Source: AP-15 sp963738185
GTDB taxonomy: Bacteria; Pseudomonadota; Alphaproteobacteria; ATCC43930; CGMCC-115725
Assembly (NCBI GenBank): GCA_963738185.1
Contig: CAVTVA010000003.1
Location: 620,001-684,000 of the forward strand
Length of the DNA: 64,000 nt
Direction: 5' to 3'
Positions 35,724 through 44,895 of the stretch are shown here, piece after piece. Numbering within the stretch: position 1 is the first letter of the stretch; each line of letters starts with the position of its first letter. The notes below the pieces were generated by a model. It was not told the DNA's origin, searched no databases, and worked only from the letters and a program-made list of their open reading frames with translations. The position numbers and the translations under genes are program-made.

Positions 35724-36698
35724 ATGGAACCCGGCCACCAGATCGACAGCCGTAACACCGCTTATTTCCGCCATGCCTATGATGGCGAAGCGGCCGATTT
35801 GCGGCATCTCTACGAGCAGGCCAAGCTCGATCAGTGGAACGCCGCGACCGATATCGACTGGGCGCAGCATTTGGAGAGCGACGGCGGCTTGATCGCCGAC
35901 GATCTGGTCGACATTCACGGCACCAGATTCTGGGACCGGCTGACCCCGCGGGAGCAGGTCGAAATCAACCGCGCGGTCGCCCGCTGGCGGCTCTCTACTC
36001 TGATGGCCGGCGAGCATGGCGCGATGCTGGTGTGCAGCCAATTGGTCGAAAACGTCGAAGGCCAGGACGCCAAATTGTTCCAGGCGACCCAGGTCGTGGA
36101 CGAGGCCCGGCACAACGAGGTCCTGCACCGCTACCTGAGCCTGCGCCTCGAAGGGCGGAACTATCCGCTCGCCAACAATGTCAAGGAAATATTCGACACC
36201 CTGCTCGGCACCGCTTCCTGGTATCTGAAAACCATCGGGCTCCAGCTGGTCGCCGAGACCTTTGCCGTGTCGCTGTTCCGCATGCTCGCCGAATCCTCAA
36301 AAGACGCGGTGCTGCGCCAGATCTGCCGGCGCATCCTGCAGGACGAGGCGCGCCACATGGGCTTTGGCATGCTGTCCCTGCCGGCGGTGGTGGCCGAGGC
36401 CAGTGCTGCCGAGCGGCGCGAGATGGAGGATTTCGCGGTCTGGGCATTGAACCGCACCCTGCGCGGCATCTTCCCGCTCGCCGCCTACGAGGAAACCGGG
36501 TTCAGCCGCGGCGAAATCGAGGAAATCCGCCAATTGCGGCGCGAGCGCGCGGCCGGCGGCGAGGAGACCGCGTTCCGCAAATTTTTCCGCCGCGACCTCC
36601 ATGCCGGGCTGGTGCGCAACCTGCGCAAAGTGGGCGTGCTGAGCAACCGCGTGGCGCCCGACCTCGAAGCGCTCGGCATCTCGCTCGTCGCCGCGTAA
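35724..36698 (+). CDS. Ferritin-like di-iron protein
   Basis: A 324-residue, all-helical protein. Di-iron ligand motifs are E in TLMAGEHGAMLVCS, the DEARH in ATQVVDEARHNEVLHRY, a central E in GLQLVAETFAVSLF, and a second DEARH in RILQDEARHMGFGM. Two such E...DExxH pairs form the carboxylate-bridged site of ferritin-like oxygenases such as AurF-type N-oxygenases, to which the layout is comparable. ATG 35724 lies 17 bases after the CmcJ-like gene. The reaction is unknown; oxidation of a small molecule is inferred. Confidence 0.85.
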   Translation: MEPGHQIDSRNTAYFRHAYDGEAADLRHLYEQAKLDQWNAATDIDWAQHLESDGGLIADDLVDIHGTRFWDRLTPREQVEINRAVARWRLSTLMAGEHGAMLVCSQLVENVEGQDAKLFQATQVVDEARHNEVLHRYLSLRLEGRNYPLANNVKEIFDTLLGTASWYLKTIGLQLVAETFAVSLFRMLAESSKDAVLRQICRRILQDEARHMGFGMLSLPAVVAEASAAERREMEDFAVWALNRTLRGIFPLAAYEETGFSRGEIEEIRQLRRERAAGGEETAFRKFFRRDLHAGLVRNLRKVGVLSNRVAPDLEALGISLVAA

Positions 36699-36735
36699 TG
36701 ACGCGAGCGACCCGCCGGCCCAGCGCCTCACCGTC

Positions 36736-36812
36736 CTCCCCGGACTTGATGCGGGGATCGACGGGTCCGCTCCCTCTCTCCGCTGGCGGGGAGAGGATTC
36801 GGGGTGAGGGGC
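36736..36812. repeat. Two palindromic repeats (families B and D)
   Basis: CCCCGGACTTGATGCGGGG (36738-36756) is a family B unit. It is followed by GCTCCCTCTCTCCGC, a four-base loop and GCGGGGAGAG with GGGGTGAGGGG (36769-36812), a family D unit. They occupy the gap between the ferritin-like and amidohydrolase genes and may act as a terminator. Confidence 0.8.
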
Positions 36813-36859
36813 TGTCGGCATAGAGATGACTAAAAGCCGCATGTCCCCAAGGAGGAACT

Positions 36860-37999
36860 ATGCCCAACGAACTGATCTCGTGCGACGACCACATGGATTT
36901 GGGGCAATTGCCGGCGGATTTGTGGGTGACCCGCCTGCCCGCTTCATTGCGCGACCGCGCGCCGCATATCGAGGAGCGCGACGGCCAGGCGGTGTGGGTG
37001 TGCGACGGCAAGGTGTGGGGCAGCTGGGGCGGCAAGCCGCCCGCTATCGGCGATCGCCGCCTGGTCAAGCCGATCTACAACGCCTTCGACCGCGGCGGCA
37101 TCTACGATCAGAGCGCGCGCCGTCCGGCGGTCGCCGAGCTGCGCCTCGCCGATATGGACCGCGACGGGGTAGAGACCCAAGTCATCTTTGGCCCGATCTT
37201 CCAGATCTCGACCCAGGACCCGGCGCTGCGCCAAGCCTGCTACCGCGTCTACAACGACTGGCTGATGGAATTCTGCGCCGCTGCCCCCGACCGGCTGATC
37301 GGCGTGCCGATGCTGCCCGAGACCCCGGACGCCGCGGCCGAGGAATTGCTGCGCATCGCGGCCAAAGGCTGGGTGCGCCAGGTCACCTTGATGATCGCCA
37401 ACATCAACCCCAAGCTCGACGACCCGGCCTGGGAGAAGCTGTGGACCGCGCTCGAAGAGACCGGGATCATCCTCTCCTGGCACATCACCGTGTTCCTGCC
37501 GGACCCCAAGAGCCGCGCCGCCGGCAAGGCTGCCGTCGTCTTTGAAAACACCAAGGGGTTCCTCAACAACTTCCTCGAGCCGTTTGTCGATCTGTTCGCC
37601 TGGGGCATCCTCGAGCGCCATCCAAAGCTCAAGATGGTCATGGCCGAGGCCGGCACTGGCTGGCTCCCCTGGCTGGTGCAGGAGCTTGACTACCGGCATT
37701 GGCGGCTGTGGGAAGCGAAGGAGTTCTGGGCGGACAAGGGTGGTGCGGCCCTCGAAACCAAGCCCAGCGAATTGTTCAAGCGGCAGATCTGGGCGACCTT
37801 CCAGGAAGATTACGCGGCGATGGCGCTGATCCCGTTCTTCGGGCCGGGGCATCTGTTATGGGCGTCGGACTACCCGCACCCGGACAGCGTATGGCCCAAC
37901 TCGCGCGCCGCGATCGAGCGGCAGATGCAGGATCTGACGCCCGAGATGCGCAAAAAGCTGACCCACGACAACGCCGCCCGGCTCTACGGCCTCTCCTGA
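36860..37999 (+). CDS. ACMSD-like amidohydrolase
   Basis: A 379-residue metal-dependent hydrolase; ATG 36860 follows AAGGAGGAA. The N-terminus ELISCDDHMDLGQLPADLW carries DDH in place of the common DxH pattern. Further motifs are MDRDGVETQVIFGPIFQIST, YRVYNDWLMEFCAAAPDRL, IILSWHITVFLP, MVMAEAGTGWLPWLVQELDY and LLWASDYPHPDSVWPNS. The last two hold the conserved late metal or catalytic residues of the superfamily. It follows the oxygenase pair and precedes another amidohydrolase, so a common degradative pathway is plausible. Confidence 0.9.
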   Translation: MPNELISCDDHMDLGQLPADLWVTRLPASLRDRAPHIEERDGQAVWVCDGKVWGSWGGKPPAIGDRRLVKPIYNAFDRGGIYDQSARRPAVAELRLADMDRDGVETQVIFGPIFQISTQDPALRQACYRVYNDWLMEFCAAAPDRLIGVPMLPETPDAAAEELLRIAAKGWVRQVTLMIANINPKLDDPAWEKLWTALEETGIILSWHITVFLPDPKSRAAGKAAVVFENTKGFLNNFLEPFVDLFAWGILERHPKLKMVMAEAGTGWLPWLVQELDYRHWRLWEAKEFWADKGGAALETKPSELFKRQIWATFQEDYAAMALIPFFGPGHLLWASDYPHPDSVWPNSRAAIERQMQDLTPEMRKKLTHDNAARLYGLS

Positions 38000-38112
38000 C
38001 CTCGCCGGCACCGCGCCCGTCGGCGACGGCGGGCCGGCTGCTGGCCGGGCATTACCCCTATGATCCGATCGGATCGAAAACGAACGAGCGATCCTTGGAT
38101 GGACGGAGCTCG

Positions 38113-38313
38113 ATGCGCTTCATAACTGTCACCCGGCCCGACGGAAGCCGGATTGCGATAAATGCGGCGAACATCCTTTCGGTGGTTGAGGCACCTCCGG
38201 CGGACAGCCCTGCCGCCGGCCCGCCGGGCGCCCGAACGCGCATCAACTTCTCCAACCAAACCCACCAGGACGTGCGGGAAACAGTCGAGCAGGTGCTCGC
38301 ACTGATCGGCTAG
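38113..38313 (+). CDS. 66-residue protein of unknown function
   Basis: ATG 38113 lies four bases after GGAG. The product reads MRFITVTRPDGSRIAINAAN, then ILSVVEAPPADSPAAGPPGA and RTRINFSNQTHQDVRETVEQ, ending VLALIG. The order of strands (a start with VTRxDG and INAxxI, then an N-F segment and V-E-x-V) resembles the small FlbD-like fold, but no flagellar genes are nearby, so this is only a structural resemblance. The interior is Pro/Ala-rich. Confidence 0.6.
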   Translation: MRFITVTRPDGSRIAINAANILSVVEAPPADSPAAGPPGARTRINFSNQTHQDVRETVEQVLALIG

Positions 38314-38390
38314 CGAGTCTATTCCGACAGACGATTGGCTTGTGGCTAGTCGTGCAAATCCAACGCGTGGATCCCGAAGGTCTCCTATTT

Positions 38391-38592
38391 TCGTCATCCC
38401 GGCGCAGGCCGGGACCCATGTCAGCCATGGGCACCGGCTGGAGCCTGTCCTCGGGCCGGCCCGACAGGCCGGACCCTTGGGCCGTTGTGACAATAGCAGT
38501 ATCAGGCGAGTGGTCGTGAGCATCGCCACAATCGATAGTTCGCATTGCCCGGACTTGATCTCGACTTGATCCGGGCATCCACGTCTTGAAGC
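38391..38592. repeat. Cluster of palindromic repeats in a 418-base gap
   Basis: CATCCCGGCGCAGGCCGGGA at about 38395-38414 forms a hairpin, followed by CCGGCCCGACAGGCCGG near 38456-38472. CCCGGACTTGATC... TTGATCCGGGCATCCACGTC at 38548-38585 is a family B unit containing a partial internal duplication of CGACTTGATC. The rest of the gap (38314-38731) has no recognisable gene. Confidence 0.75.
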
Positions 38593-38731
38593 AGGCTCGC
38601 AAAAGAGGGGCGGTTTCGTCGGGTCACGCATGCGCCCGATGCAGGCTTAATCTCCCAAATCATGTTGGCGCTCATGATCGACAGGCTCAGGATAGCGTAC
38701 GGGACAATCGCCACTTCCCTGGAGCACACCC

Positions 38732-40178
38732 ATGAGCGCGCACGCCAGCCCCGAGCAGATCCATTCGAAGCTCAGGCCATCCGGTCATCGACGGCGACGG
38801 GCATTGGATCGAATACACGCCGGTCTTCGCCGAGAAAATCCGCAAGGCGGTCGGCGACAAGGGCGCCAACGGGTTTCTCGCCTCGCAGCGTCGCATCCCC
38901 AATTCGCTGAGCCTCACCCTCGAGGAGCGCAAGGCGCGCGGTGTCGCGATGGAAGGGAATTGGGGGCGGCAATCGACCAACACCCGCGACCGCGCCACCG
39001 CGATGATGCCGAAAATGCTCTATGACCGGCTCGACGAGCTGGGCATCGATTTCGGCATCATTTACCCGACCGCCGGGCTCGGCATCCACCGCATCGCTGA
39101 CGACGCGACCCGGCAGGCCGTGATCCGCGGCTTCAACATCGTCACCGCCGATTATTTCAAAGGGCTCGAAGACCGGCTGACCCCGGCCGCGGTGATCCCG
39201 GTGCACACCCCCGAGGAGGCGATCGCCGAGCTCGAATTCGTGACCAAGCAACTCGGCGCCAAGGTGTGCATGTTCGGCAGCGGCGTGCGCCGGCCATTGC
39301 CGGCGGCTAACGGGGCGCAGAGCTTCGACCAGCTCGGCATCGACAGCGACTATGATTACGACCCGCTCTGGCAGAAATGCCGCGAGCTCGGCGTCGCCCC
39401 GACCTTCCACACCGGCGGGCGCAGCTACGGCATGCGCAATTCGCCGTCGAATTTCACCTTCAACCACATCGGCCATTTCGCCGATGCCGGGCATGCGGTG
39501 GCCAAGGCGCTGTTCCTCGGCGGCGTCACGCGCCGCTTCCCCGATCTGCGCTTCGCCTTTCTCGAAGGCGGGGTCGGCTGGGGCTGCCAGCTGTTCTGCG
39601 ATCTGATCGAGCATTGGGAGCGGCGCGGCGCCAAGGGGCTCGCCTATATGGACCCGACCAAGCTCAACCGGCCGTTATTGCGCCAGCTGGTCGACAAATA
39701 CGGCTATGCCGACATCGCCGCCGAACTGGACAAGCGCGACGGCTGGCCGATGAAGGAAGAAGATTCGCTGACCGGCGGCGTGCCGATGGACGACTACGCG
39801 GCGTGCCACATCACCCGCAAGGAAGACTGGGTCGAGCTTTACGCCAAGCCCTATTATTTCGGTTGCGAGGCCGACGACCGGATGAATGCGGTCGCGTTTG
39901 GCAAGGGGATGCCGTTTGGCGCCCGGATCAATGCGATCTTCAGCTCGGATATCGGCCATTTCGATGTGCCCGACATGCTCCAGCCCCTGCCCGAATCCTA
40001 TGAGCTGGTCGAAGATGGGCTGATCACCGCCGCCGATTTCCGCGACTTCACCTTTGCCAATGCGGTGCGGTTGTGGGGCACGCAGAACCCGCGTTTCTTC
40101 GAGGGCACCCGCGTCGCCCGAGAGGCCGCCGCTGTGCTGGCCGAGGCCCAGCAGCCGACCCGCGCCGCCGCGGAATAG
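38732..40178 (+). pseudogene. ACMSD-like amidohydrolase, frameshifted by one extra C
   Basis: ATG 38732 has GGAG about seven bases upstream and starts MSAHASPEQIHSKLR. At CC 38777-38778 the frame must move by one to continue as HPVIDGDGHWIEYTPVFAEK (metal-site DGH), KGANGFLASQRRIPNSLSLT and then an uninterrupted frame to 40178. The C-terminal part holds GIIYPTAGLG, FHTGGRSYGMRNS, FAFLEGGVGWGCQLFCDLIE and INAIFSSDIGHFDVPDM. The restored protein is about 481 residues and typical of the long amidohydrolase branch. Because everything downstream is well conserved, the defect is recent or a sequence error. Confidence 0.88.
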
Positions 40179-40200
40179 CCGCGCGCGTCCTCCCCGCAAG

Positions 40201-40231
40201 CAGCGCCGCCCCTGGACGGCGCTGTTTTTTT
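40201..40231 (+). terminator. Rho-independent terminator
   Basis: CAGCGCCG (40201-40208) pairs perfectly with CGGCGCTG (40217-40224) and is followed by seven T. It ends the amidohydrolase transcript. Confidence 0.9.
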
Positions 40232-40290
40232 CAGCAGGGTCTTCGCGCCCGCGCAATATCGACGGCGTTTCTCGAAAAGGATCATGCCGG

Positions 40291-41301
40291 ATGAGCCGCC
40301 TCGGTCGGCGAATTCGGCCGGGATTGCTGACCGCCGCACTTGTGTTGGGCCGCGCGGCTGCCGCAGCCGCGGCGCCGGCCGCGCAATACCTTGTGCCCGA
40401 AGCTAGGATCGCGCTCCCCGGCGTCGTCGGGCGGATCGACCACATGGCCGTGGATCTCGCCCGCAAACGGCTTTTTGTCGCCGAGATCGCCAACAACACC
40501 CTCGATATTGTGGACCTTGCCGCCGGCCGGCTGGAGCGGCGCATCGACCGTCTCGCCGCGCCGCAGGGCGTGGGCTTTGCGCCAAATGCCGATGTCCTCG
40601 CGATCGCCAATGGCGGCGACGGCTCGGTCCGCTTTTATCGCGGGGCGGCGCTGACGCCCGCCGGGTCCGTGGCGCTCGGCGGCGACGCCGACGATGTCCG
40701 CATCGACCCGCGCACCGGCAATATCGTGGTCGGCTACGGCAGCGGCGGCTTGGCGATCATAGACCCCGAGACTCGATCGAAGATCGGCGATGTCCGCCTG
40801 CCGGCACACCCTGAAGGTTTCGCAATCGATGCCGCGATCGGACGGGCCTTTGTCAATGTGCCCGATGCCGGGGAGATCGCCATCGTCGATCTTGCCGCGG
40901 AAAGACAGATCGGGCGCTGGATGGTGCCGGGATTGCGGGCCAATTTCCCGATCGCGATCGGCCCGTCGGCCATGCTGGCGACGGTGTTCCGCAACCCGCC
41001 GACGCTCGTCCTGATCGACGTCAAGACCGATGCCGCGACGGCCCGGCTCGACGCCTGCCGCGACGCCGACGATGTCTTCTTCGACGCGAGGCGTCGGCGG
41101 CTCTACGTCAGCTGCGGCGCCGGCGCGGTCGATGTCTTCCAGGCGGACAACAGCGGCTCCTACGCCCGGCTATCCCAGACCAAGACGTCTTCGGGTGCGC
41201 GCACGTCGCTGTTCGTGCCGCGGCTCGACCGGCTGTTTGTCGCGGCCCCTGCCGGTTCTGCCAGCGAGGCGGCGATCATTTCCTTCCGGCCGCGGCCTTG
41301 A
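40291..41301 (+). CDS. Exported YncE-like beta-propeller protein
   Basis: A 336-residue exported protein with a twin-Arg-like basic start (MSRLGRRIRPGLLTAALVLG) and an Ala-rich cleavage region. The body has repeated four-stranded blades: GRIDHMAVDLARKRLFVAEI, NNTLDIVDLAAGRLERRIDR, GVGFAPNADVLAIANGGDGS, DDVRIDPRTGNIVVGYGSGG, PEGFAIDAAIGRAFVNVPDA. This is the YncE/PQQ-associated propeller pattern. Such proteins bind ligands or partners in the periplasm; the role is unknown. Ribosome binding (AAAAGG, distant) is weak. It converges with the porin gene. Confidence 0.85.
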   Translation: MSRLGRRIRPGLLTAALVLGRAAAAAAAPAAQYLVPEARIALPGVVGRIDHMAVDLARKRLFVAEIANNTLDIVDLAAGRLERRIDRLAAPQGVGFAPNADVLAIANGGDGSVRFYRGAALTPAGSVALGGDADDVRIDPRTGNIVVGYGSGGLAIIDPETRSKIGDVRLPAHPEGFAIDAAIGRAFVNVPDAGEIAIVDLAAERQIGRWMVPGLRANFPIAIGPSAMLATVFRNPPTLVLIDVKTDAATARLDACRDADDVFFDARRRRLYVSCGAGAVDVFQADNSGSYARLSQTKTSSGARTSLFVPRLDRLFVAAPAGSASEAAIISFRPRP

Positions 41302-41323
41302 TCGCACAGCCTTCCCGTTCGGC

Positions 41324-42676
41324 TCAGAAATTGACGGTCACCCGCACGCCGAAAATCAAATCGTTCTTCAGCGGCCGAGGGCTCTGCGCCGTCGGGATCG
41401 CGGCGCCCGGGTTGAAGACGTACTGGATGTCGGGCTGCAGATCGAGCCACGGCGCGAGCGTTGCCTTGTAAGTGGCTTCCAACACCGTCTCGCCGCGGTC
41501 GTAGGGCGTGGCGGCACGGCTATAGAAGACCAGATCCTCGCTGAAACGACGCGCATTGGCGCCGACCCCCGCATAGGTCACGGCGAGGCCGGCCACGTCG
41601 TCAGACCTTCCGGCAATCGGCCCCTTCCAGTTGACGCCGCCGGCAATAAACAGATTGCTGAGATTGCGATCGGCCGGGGCCAGCATCGCCTGCACGAACA
41701 ATGCCACCTCCTGCGACTTCGTTTTCCACAATGTCTGGTCGACGACCGCGTAAAAAGCATGGTCGGTGGCATGTTGCAGCGCTGCGCCGGTGCTCGCCGG
41801 ATTGGCCAACGACAGCCCGGTCGCGTCGTGCACAGGATCGGCGAAGGATCCGGTCGCGACCCACGCGCCGAGCTTGTAGGTGGCGGGTGTGCCGAGGTTC
41901 GCCAGCAGCTTTGGCGCGTACCACAATTCGGCGAATGAGAGCGTATGGTCGTTCAGCCGAAATGCGGTCCCGTGCCGGTCGCGCAGCTGCGGGTCGCCGG
42001 TGCCGGGCGGCGCCGGGTCGCCGTTGAAGACCGCGCTGATCACCGTGATCTCGTCGCTCGGCTGATAGCGCGCCCGCACAAAAGGTGTCGCGAGCGGGTA
42101 GGCGGGGCCGCCCGAGGGCAGGTCGAGCGCGATTAACGGCGGAAATCCGAAGCTCGTATTGAGGTACAGCGCGGCCGATTGCGACAGCATCAGCTCGTCG
42201 TCGGCGCCTTCCTGACCAAAGCGCAGCGAGAATTTGCCGCGGAACAGCCGCTGCTCGAACCATAGGTCAAACAGCTTGGTGCTGGCCGTCGCCTCGATGC
42301 CGCTGACCGACTGCAAGGCGCCGACCCGCAGCGGCGTCGGTCCGACCCCCTCGATCTGGTAGCCGCTGACGAACAGGTTGCCACCTTTCCAGCCGGCCGC
42401 CTTGTCGAGATCGATCGCCAGGCTCGCCGTCAGCAGCCCGTCGGCGGCACCACCCTGGCTGAGCCCGCCCGCGGCATTGCCCCACAGCTCGCTCTGCTGC
42501 TGCAGCGCGATGGTGACCCCGGCGTTTTCGAGGCCGGTGCGCAACCCGCCCCAATCGCCGGTCAGCGTTTGCCGCTGCCACAGATTCTGGGCGTTGCCCG
42601 CAATCGGAAGCGAGGCGGCCAGGAAAACCCCCGCCCATTGCAGCAGCCGCTTCCAGACGACGAATCGCCGGCTCAA
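41324..42676 (-). CDS. OprB-type outer-membrane porin in a B12-riboswitch operon
   Basis: A 450-residue protein. The only suitable start is TTG 42676, which overlaps the cbtA stop (TTGA), so translation is coupled. A signal peptide (WKRLLQWAGVFLAASLPIAG ending NAQN) precedes a beta-barrel that begins with the family signature LTGDWGGLRTGLENAGVTIA and QQQSELWGN. Later strands include FEQRLFRGKFSLRFGQEGAD, YKLGAWVATGSFADP and NDLIFGVRVTVNF with the terminal Phe typical of outer-membrane proteins. OprB porins usually pass sugars. Here the operon context suggests a role in cobalt entry, which is inference. Confidence 0.88.
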   Translation of the reverse strand: MSRRFVVWKRLLQWAGVFLAASLPIAGNAQNLWQRQTLTGDWGGLRTGLENAGVTIALQQQSELWGNAAGGLSQGGAADGLLTASLAIDLDKAAGWKGGNLFVSGYQIEGVGPTPLRVGALQSVSGIEATASTKLFDLWFEQRLFRGKFSLRFGQEGADDELMLSQSAALYLNTSFGFPPLIALDLPSGGPAYPLATPFVRARYQPSDEITVISAVFNGDPAPPGTGDPQLRDRHGTAFRLNDHTLSFAELWYAPKLLANLGTPATYKLGAWVATGSFADPVHDATGLSLANPASTGAALQHATDHAFYAVVDQTLWKTKSQEVALFVQAMLAPADRNLSNLFIAGGVNWKGPIAGRSDDVAGLAVTYAGVGANARRFSEDLVFYSRAATPYDRGETVLEATYKATLAPWLDLQPDIQYVFNPGAAIPTAQSPRPLKNDLIFGVRVTVNF

Positions 42677-43462
42677 GGTGCCGCTGTTTTGATCCGCAAT
42701 CTGCGCCGGCGGTTTACCGCGCGCTCGGTCAGCGCGCCAAACACCAGGCCGATGGTGCTCCACATGATCAGCTGCGCCCCCAGCGAGGCGATCCTGAACT
42801 GCCACAGCACGACGGCGGGGAATTCTTTGGGCACCTCGTTGACGCTCGGCAACGCCAGGCCGGCCGCAACCACCGCGATCAGATACGCGGCGGCGGCGAT
42901 CAGCGCCGCGTTCCATGGGCCACAACGGCCGAGGAGCCGCAGACGCAGCATCCCAGCCGCGATCATCGCGGCGAGCGAGATCGCGATCATGCTGAAATAG
43001 AGCGCGGTGCGCGCGCCGATCGTGGCCGGATCGCCAATCGCCGGTGGGTTTGCCGGATATTTGAGGCTTGGCACGATATAGACGGCGATCAAGCCGACCG
43101 CCGCCAGAAACGCCGACGTCGCCCGCGGGCCAAAATCCCCGGCGCGGCCATAGGCCAACGCGAAGGCCAGCGCGAACAATCCGCCAAAGGCGGCGCTGTA
43201 AACCATGACCCCGGTGAACAGGCCGATGCCGGCCTGCACCCGCCGGCTGACCAGCACCGGCTCGGCTTCCGGCGGCGGCTGCGGGCAGGCCCTTGGCGAT
43301 CGCCGCTTGCGCTTTCGCCGCCGCCTTAGCCGCGTCAAGCTGGGTTTCGAAAGCGATCGCGCGATCGACTGGCGGCTCGCCGACCAGTTTCAAAAAGCCG
43401 AAGCAGAGAAAGCCCGCGACAATGCCGATCAGCATGCCGCGCAGCAACAGCGGCCCCGCCAC
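42673..43462 (-). pseudogene. cbtA: CbtA cobalt transporter subunit, frameshifted by one extra C
   Basis: GTG 43462 starts MAGPLLLRGMLIGIVAGFLC then FGFLKLVGEPPVDRAIAFE, the typical CbtA N-terminus. After AQAAIAKGLP the frame must move by one base, at the three-base run 43282-43284, to continue QPPPEAEPVLVSRRVQAGIG, LFTGVMVYSAAFGGLFALAF and further helices to IGLVFGALTERAVNRRR. CbtA is the membrane component of the CbtAB cobalt uptake system with about five helices. One base less gives a normal protein of about 262 residues. It lies between cbtB and the porin gene in one operon. Confidence 0.88.
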
Positions 43463-43477
43463 CCCGCCGGCCCGCGC

Positions 43478-43705
43478 CTAATGGCAGGGGAAGCCGAGCA
43501 GATGGCGCCCGTCATGGACGAATTCGTGGATGTACATGCCCCGGAAGAGCGACGTCGCGCCTTCTTCGGCGCCGATGAAATAGAGCGCCAGCAACAGCAG
43601 CAGGCCGCCAAAGATCACCCATGGCAGCACCTCGCGCAGCGGGATCGCAACCGGCCGGGCGGCTGGAGCAAACGACGTGCTGGAGACGGTTGGGGCACTG
43701 GTCAT
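43478..43705 (-). CDS. cbtB: CbtB cobalt transporter subunit
   Basis: A 75-residue protein; ATG 43705 follows AGGAG. One transmembrane helix (LPWVIFGGLLLLLALYFIGA) is followed by the C-terminal His-rich metal motif in YIHEFVHDGRHLLGFPCH, which is diagnostic for CbtB. With CbtA it forms a B12-regulated cobalt importer in the inner membrane. It is the first gene after the cobalamin riboswitch. Confidence 0.95.
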   Translation of the reverse strand: MTSAPTVSSTSFAPAARPVAIPLREVLPWVIFGGLLLLLALYFIGAEEGATSLFRGMYIHEFVHDGRHLLGFPCH

Positions 43706-43737
43706 TATCGGATCTCCTGGGATTGCGCGTCCCGTTA

Positions 43738-43852
43738 GAGGCTTGGGTCCACACGAGGGGGGTCTGACTCTCGGCCCGGCGTTCCCGCACGAGCCGATTA
43801 CAGTGGCGCGACCGCGCCGGGCTTGCACCGGCTTCCGCACCCCAGATCAGGA
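43738..43852 (-). promoter_or_regulatory. Cobalamin (B12) riboswitch upstream of cbtB
   Basis: On the minus strand the leader reads GGAAGCCGGTGCAAGCCCGG, then a GCGCGGTCGCGC hairpin and CCACTGTAA, the conserved core GGTGnAAnnCC...GCnACTGT of cobalamin riboswitches. Downstream GAGTCAGACCCCCC corresponds to the B12 box region. A pairing CCGGGC/GCCCGG is visible. It ends about 35 bases before the cbtB start. Bound adenosylcobalamin would be expected to shut off cobalt uptake. Confidence 0.9.
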
Positions 43853-43900
43853 TGGCGGAGGATCGCGCGCGCTGTCCAGCAATTTCCAGCCGCGCCGGCG

Positions 43901-44767
43901 TCACGGGCGCAAGGTCAGGGCGATGCCGGCGATGATCAGCGCGATGCTCAGCGCCACGTCGCCGCTGACCCTGCCGCCAAAGATCACGACCGACAGCAGA
44001 AAGCCGCCGACCGGGGTCAGCGCCAGCACCTGGCCCGCGACCGTGGCCGACATCATCGTCAGCACCTTGCCCCACAGAAAATAGCCGAGTGCGGTGGTGA
44101 CCACCCAATTGTAGGCGAGGATCGCGACCAGCGCGGGAGACCACCGGATCGGCTGGCCGACGGTGCTGGGCAGGGCGATCGCCGCGACCACCGCGGTGCT
44201 GACCGCGAGCTGCCAAAAGGTCTGCACCCAAAACGGCGAGCGCCAGCTGCGTCGGCGATAGAGGCAGGAGCCGAGCGCCCAGCAGATCGCGGCGAGCAGC
44301 AGCAGCCCGTTGCCGGCGAGCGCGCGCCAATCGCCCCAATCGACGAGCGCCGGGTTCATAAACAGGATCAAGCCGGCAAAACCGACCGCGGCGCCGGCGA
44401 GCTGATAGCGGCCGAGCGGCTCCGGCCACAGCCACAGCCCGATCGGGATCGCCCACAGCGGCATCGTATAGGCGAGCACGATCGCCCGCCCGGGCGGCAC
44501 GATCGCCAAGCCGATGATGGCGCAGATCAGAAACCCGGCAACCTGGAGCTGCCCGACCCAAAAGAGGCCGAGCCGCTCGCCGCGCACCGGCAGCAGCGGC
44601 GCGCCGCGCGCCAGCAGAAACGGGACCAGCAGCGCCAAGGTGCCGATCAGGCGCAGCAAGACGAACGCGAGCGGGCCGACATCGCCGAGGGCCAATTTCA
44701 TCAGCGGCCAATTGGCGGCCCAGCTCAGCACCATTGCCGCGAGATAGAAATAGGCGATCCGCGGCAT
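43901..44767 (-). CDS. EamA/DMT-family permease
   Basis: A 288-residue inner-membrane protein with ten hydrophobic helices in two EamA repeats. The first begins IAYFYLAAMVLSWAANWPLM and the second WRALAGNGLLLLAAICWALG with the internal SCLYRRRSWRSPF. The late ALTPVGGFLLSVVIFGGRVS is typical. Members export amino acids, nucleosides or other metabolites. ATG 44767 is chosen; a GTG five codons upstream is possible. It is not part of the cobalt operon because the riboswitch lies between them. Confidence 0.9.
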   Translation of the reverse strand: MPRIAYFYLAAMVLSWAANWPLMKLALGDVGPLAFVLLRLIGTLALLVPFLLARGAPLLPVRGERLGLFWVGQLQVAGFLICAIIGLAIVPPGRAIVLAYTMPLWAIPIGLWLWPEPLGRYQLAGAAVGFAGLILFMNPALVDWGDWRALAGNGLLLLAAICWALGSCLYRRRSWRSPFWVQTFWQLAVSTAVVAAIALPSTVGQPIRWSPALVAILAYNWVVTTALGYFLWGKVLTMMSATVAGQVLALTPVGGFLLSVVIFGGRVSGDVALSIALIIAGIALTLRP

Positions 44768-44895
44768 CGCAGGGGCTCGCACCCGAAATCATGGTGGGCG
44801 GCGGCGGGCGATTGGCCACCAAGGGCCGGCGTGACCGGCGGCTCGGCCTCCCGTGGCGCAGAATTAGCTCTTTTCGGGTGCTGCGCCCTCGCGGC

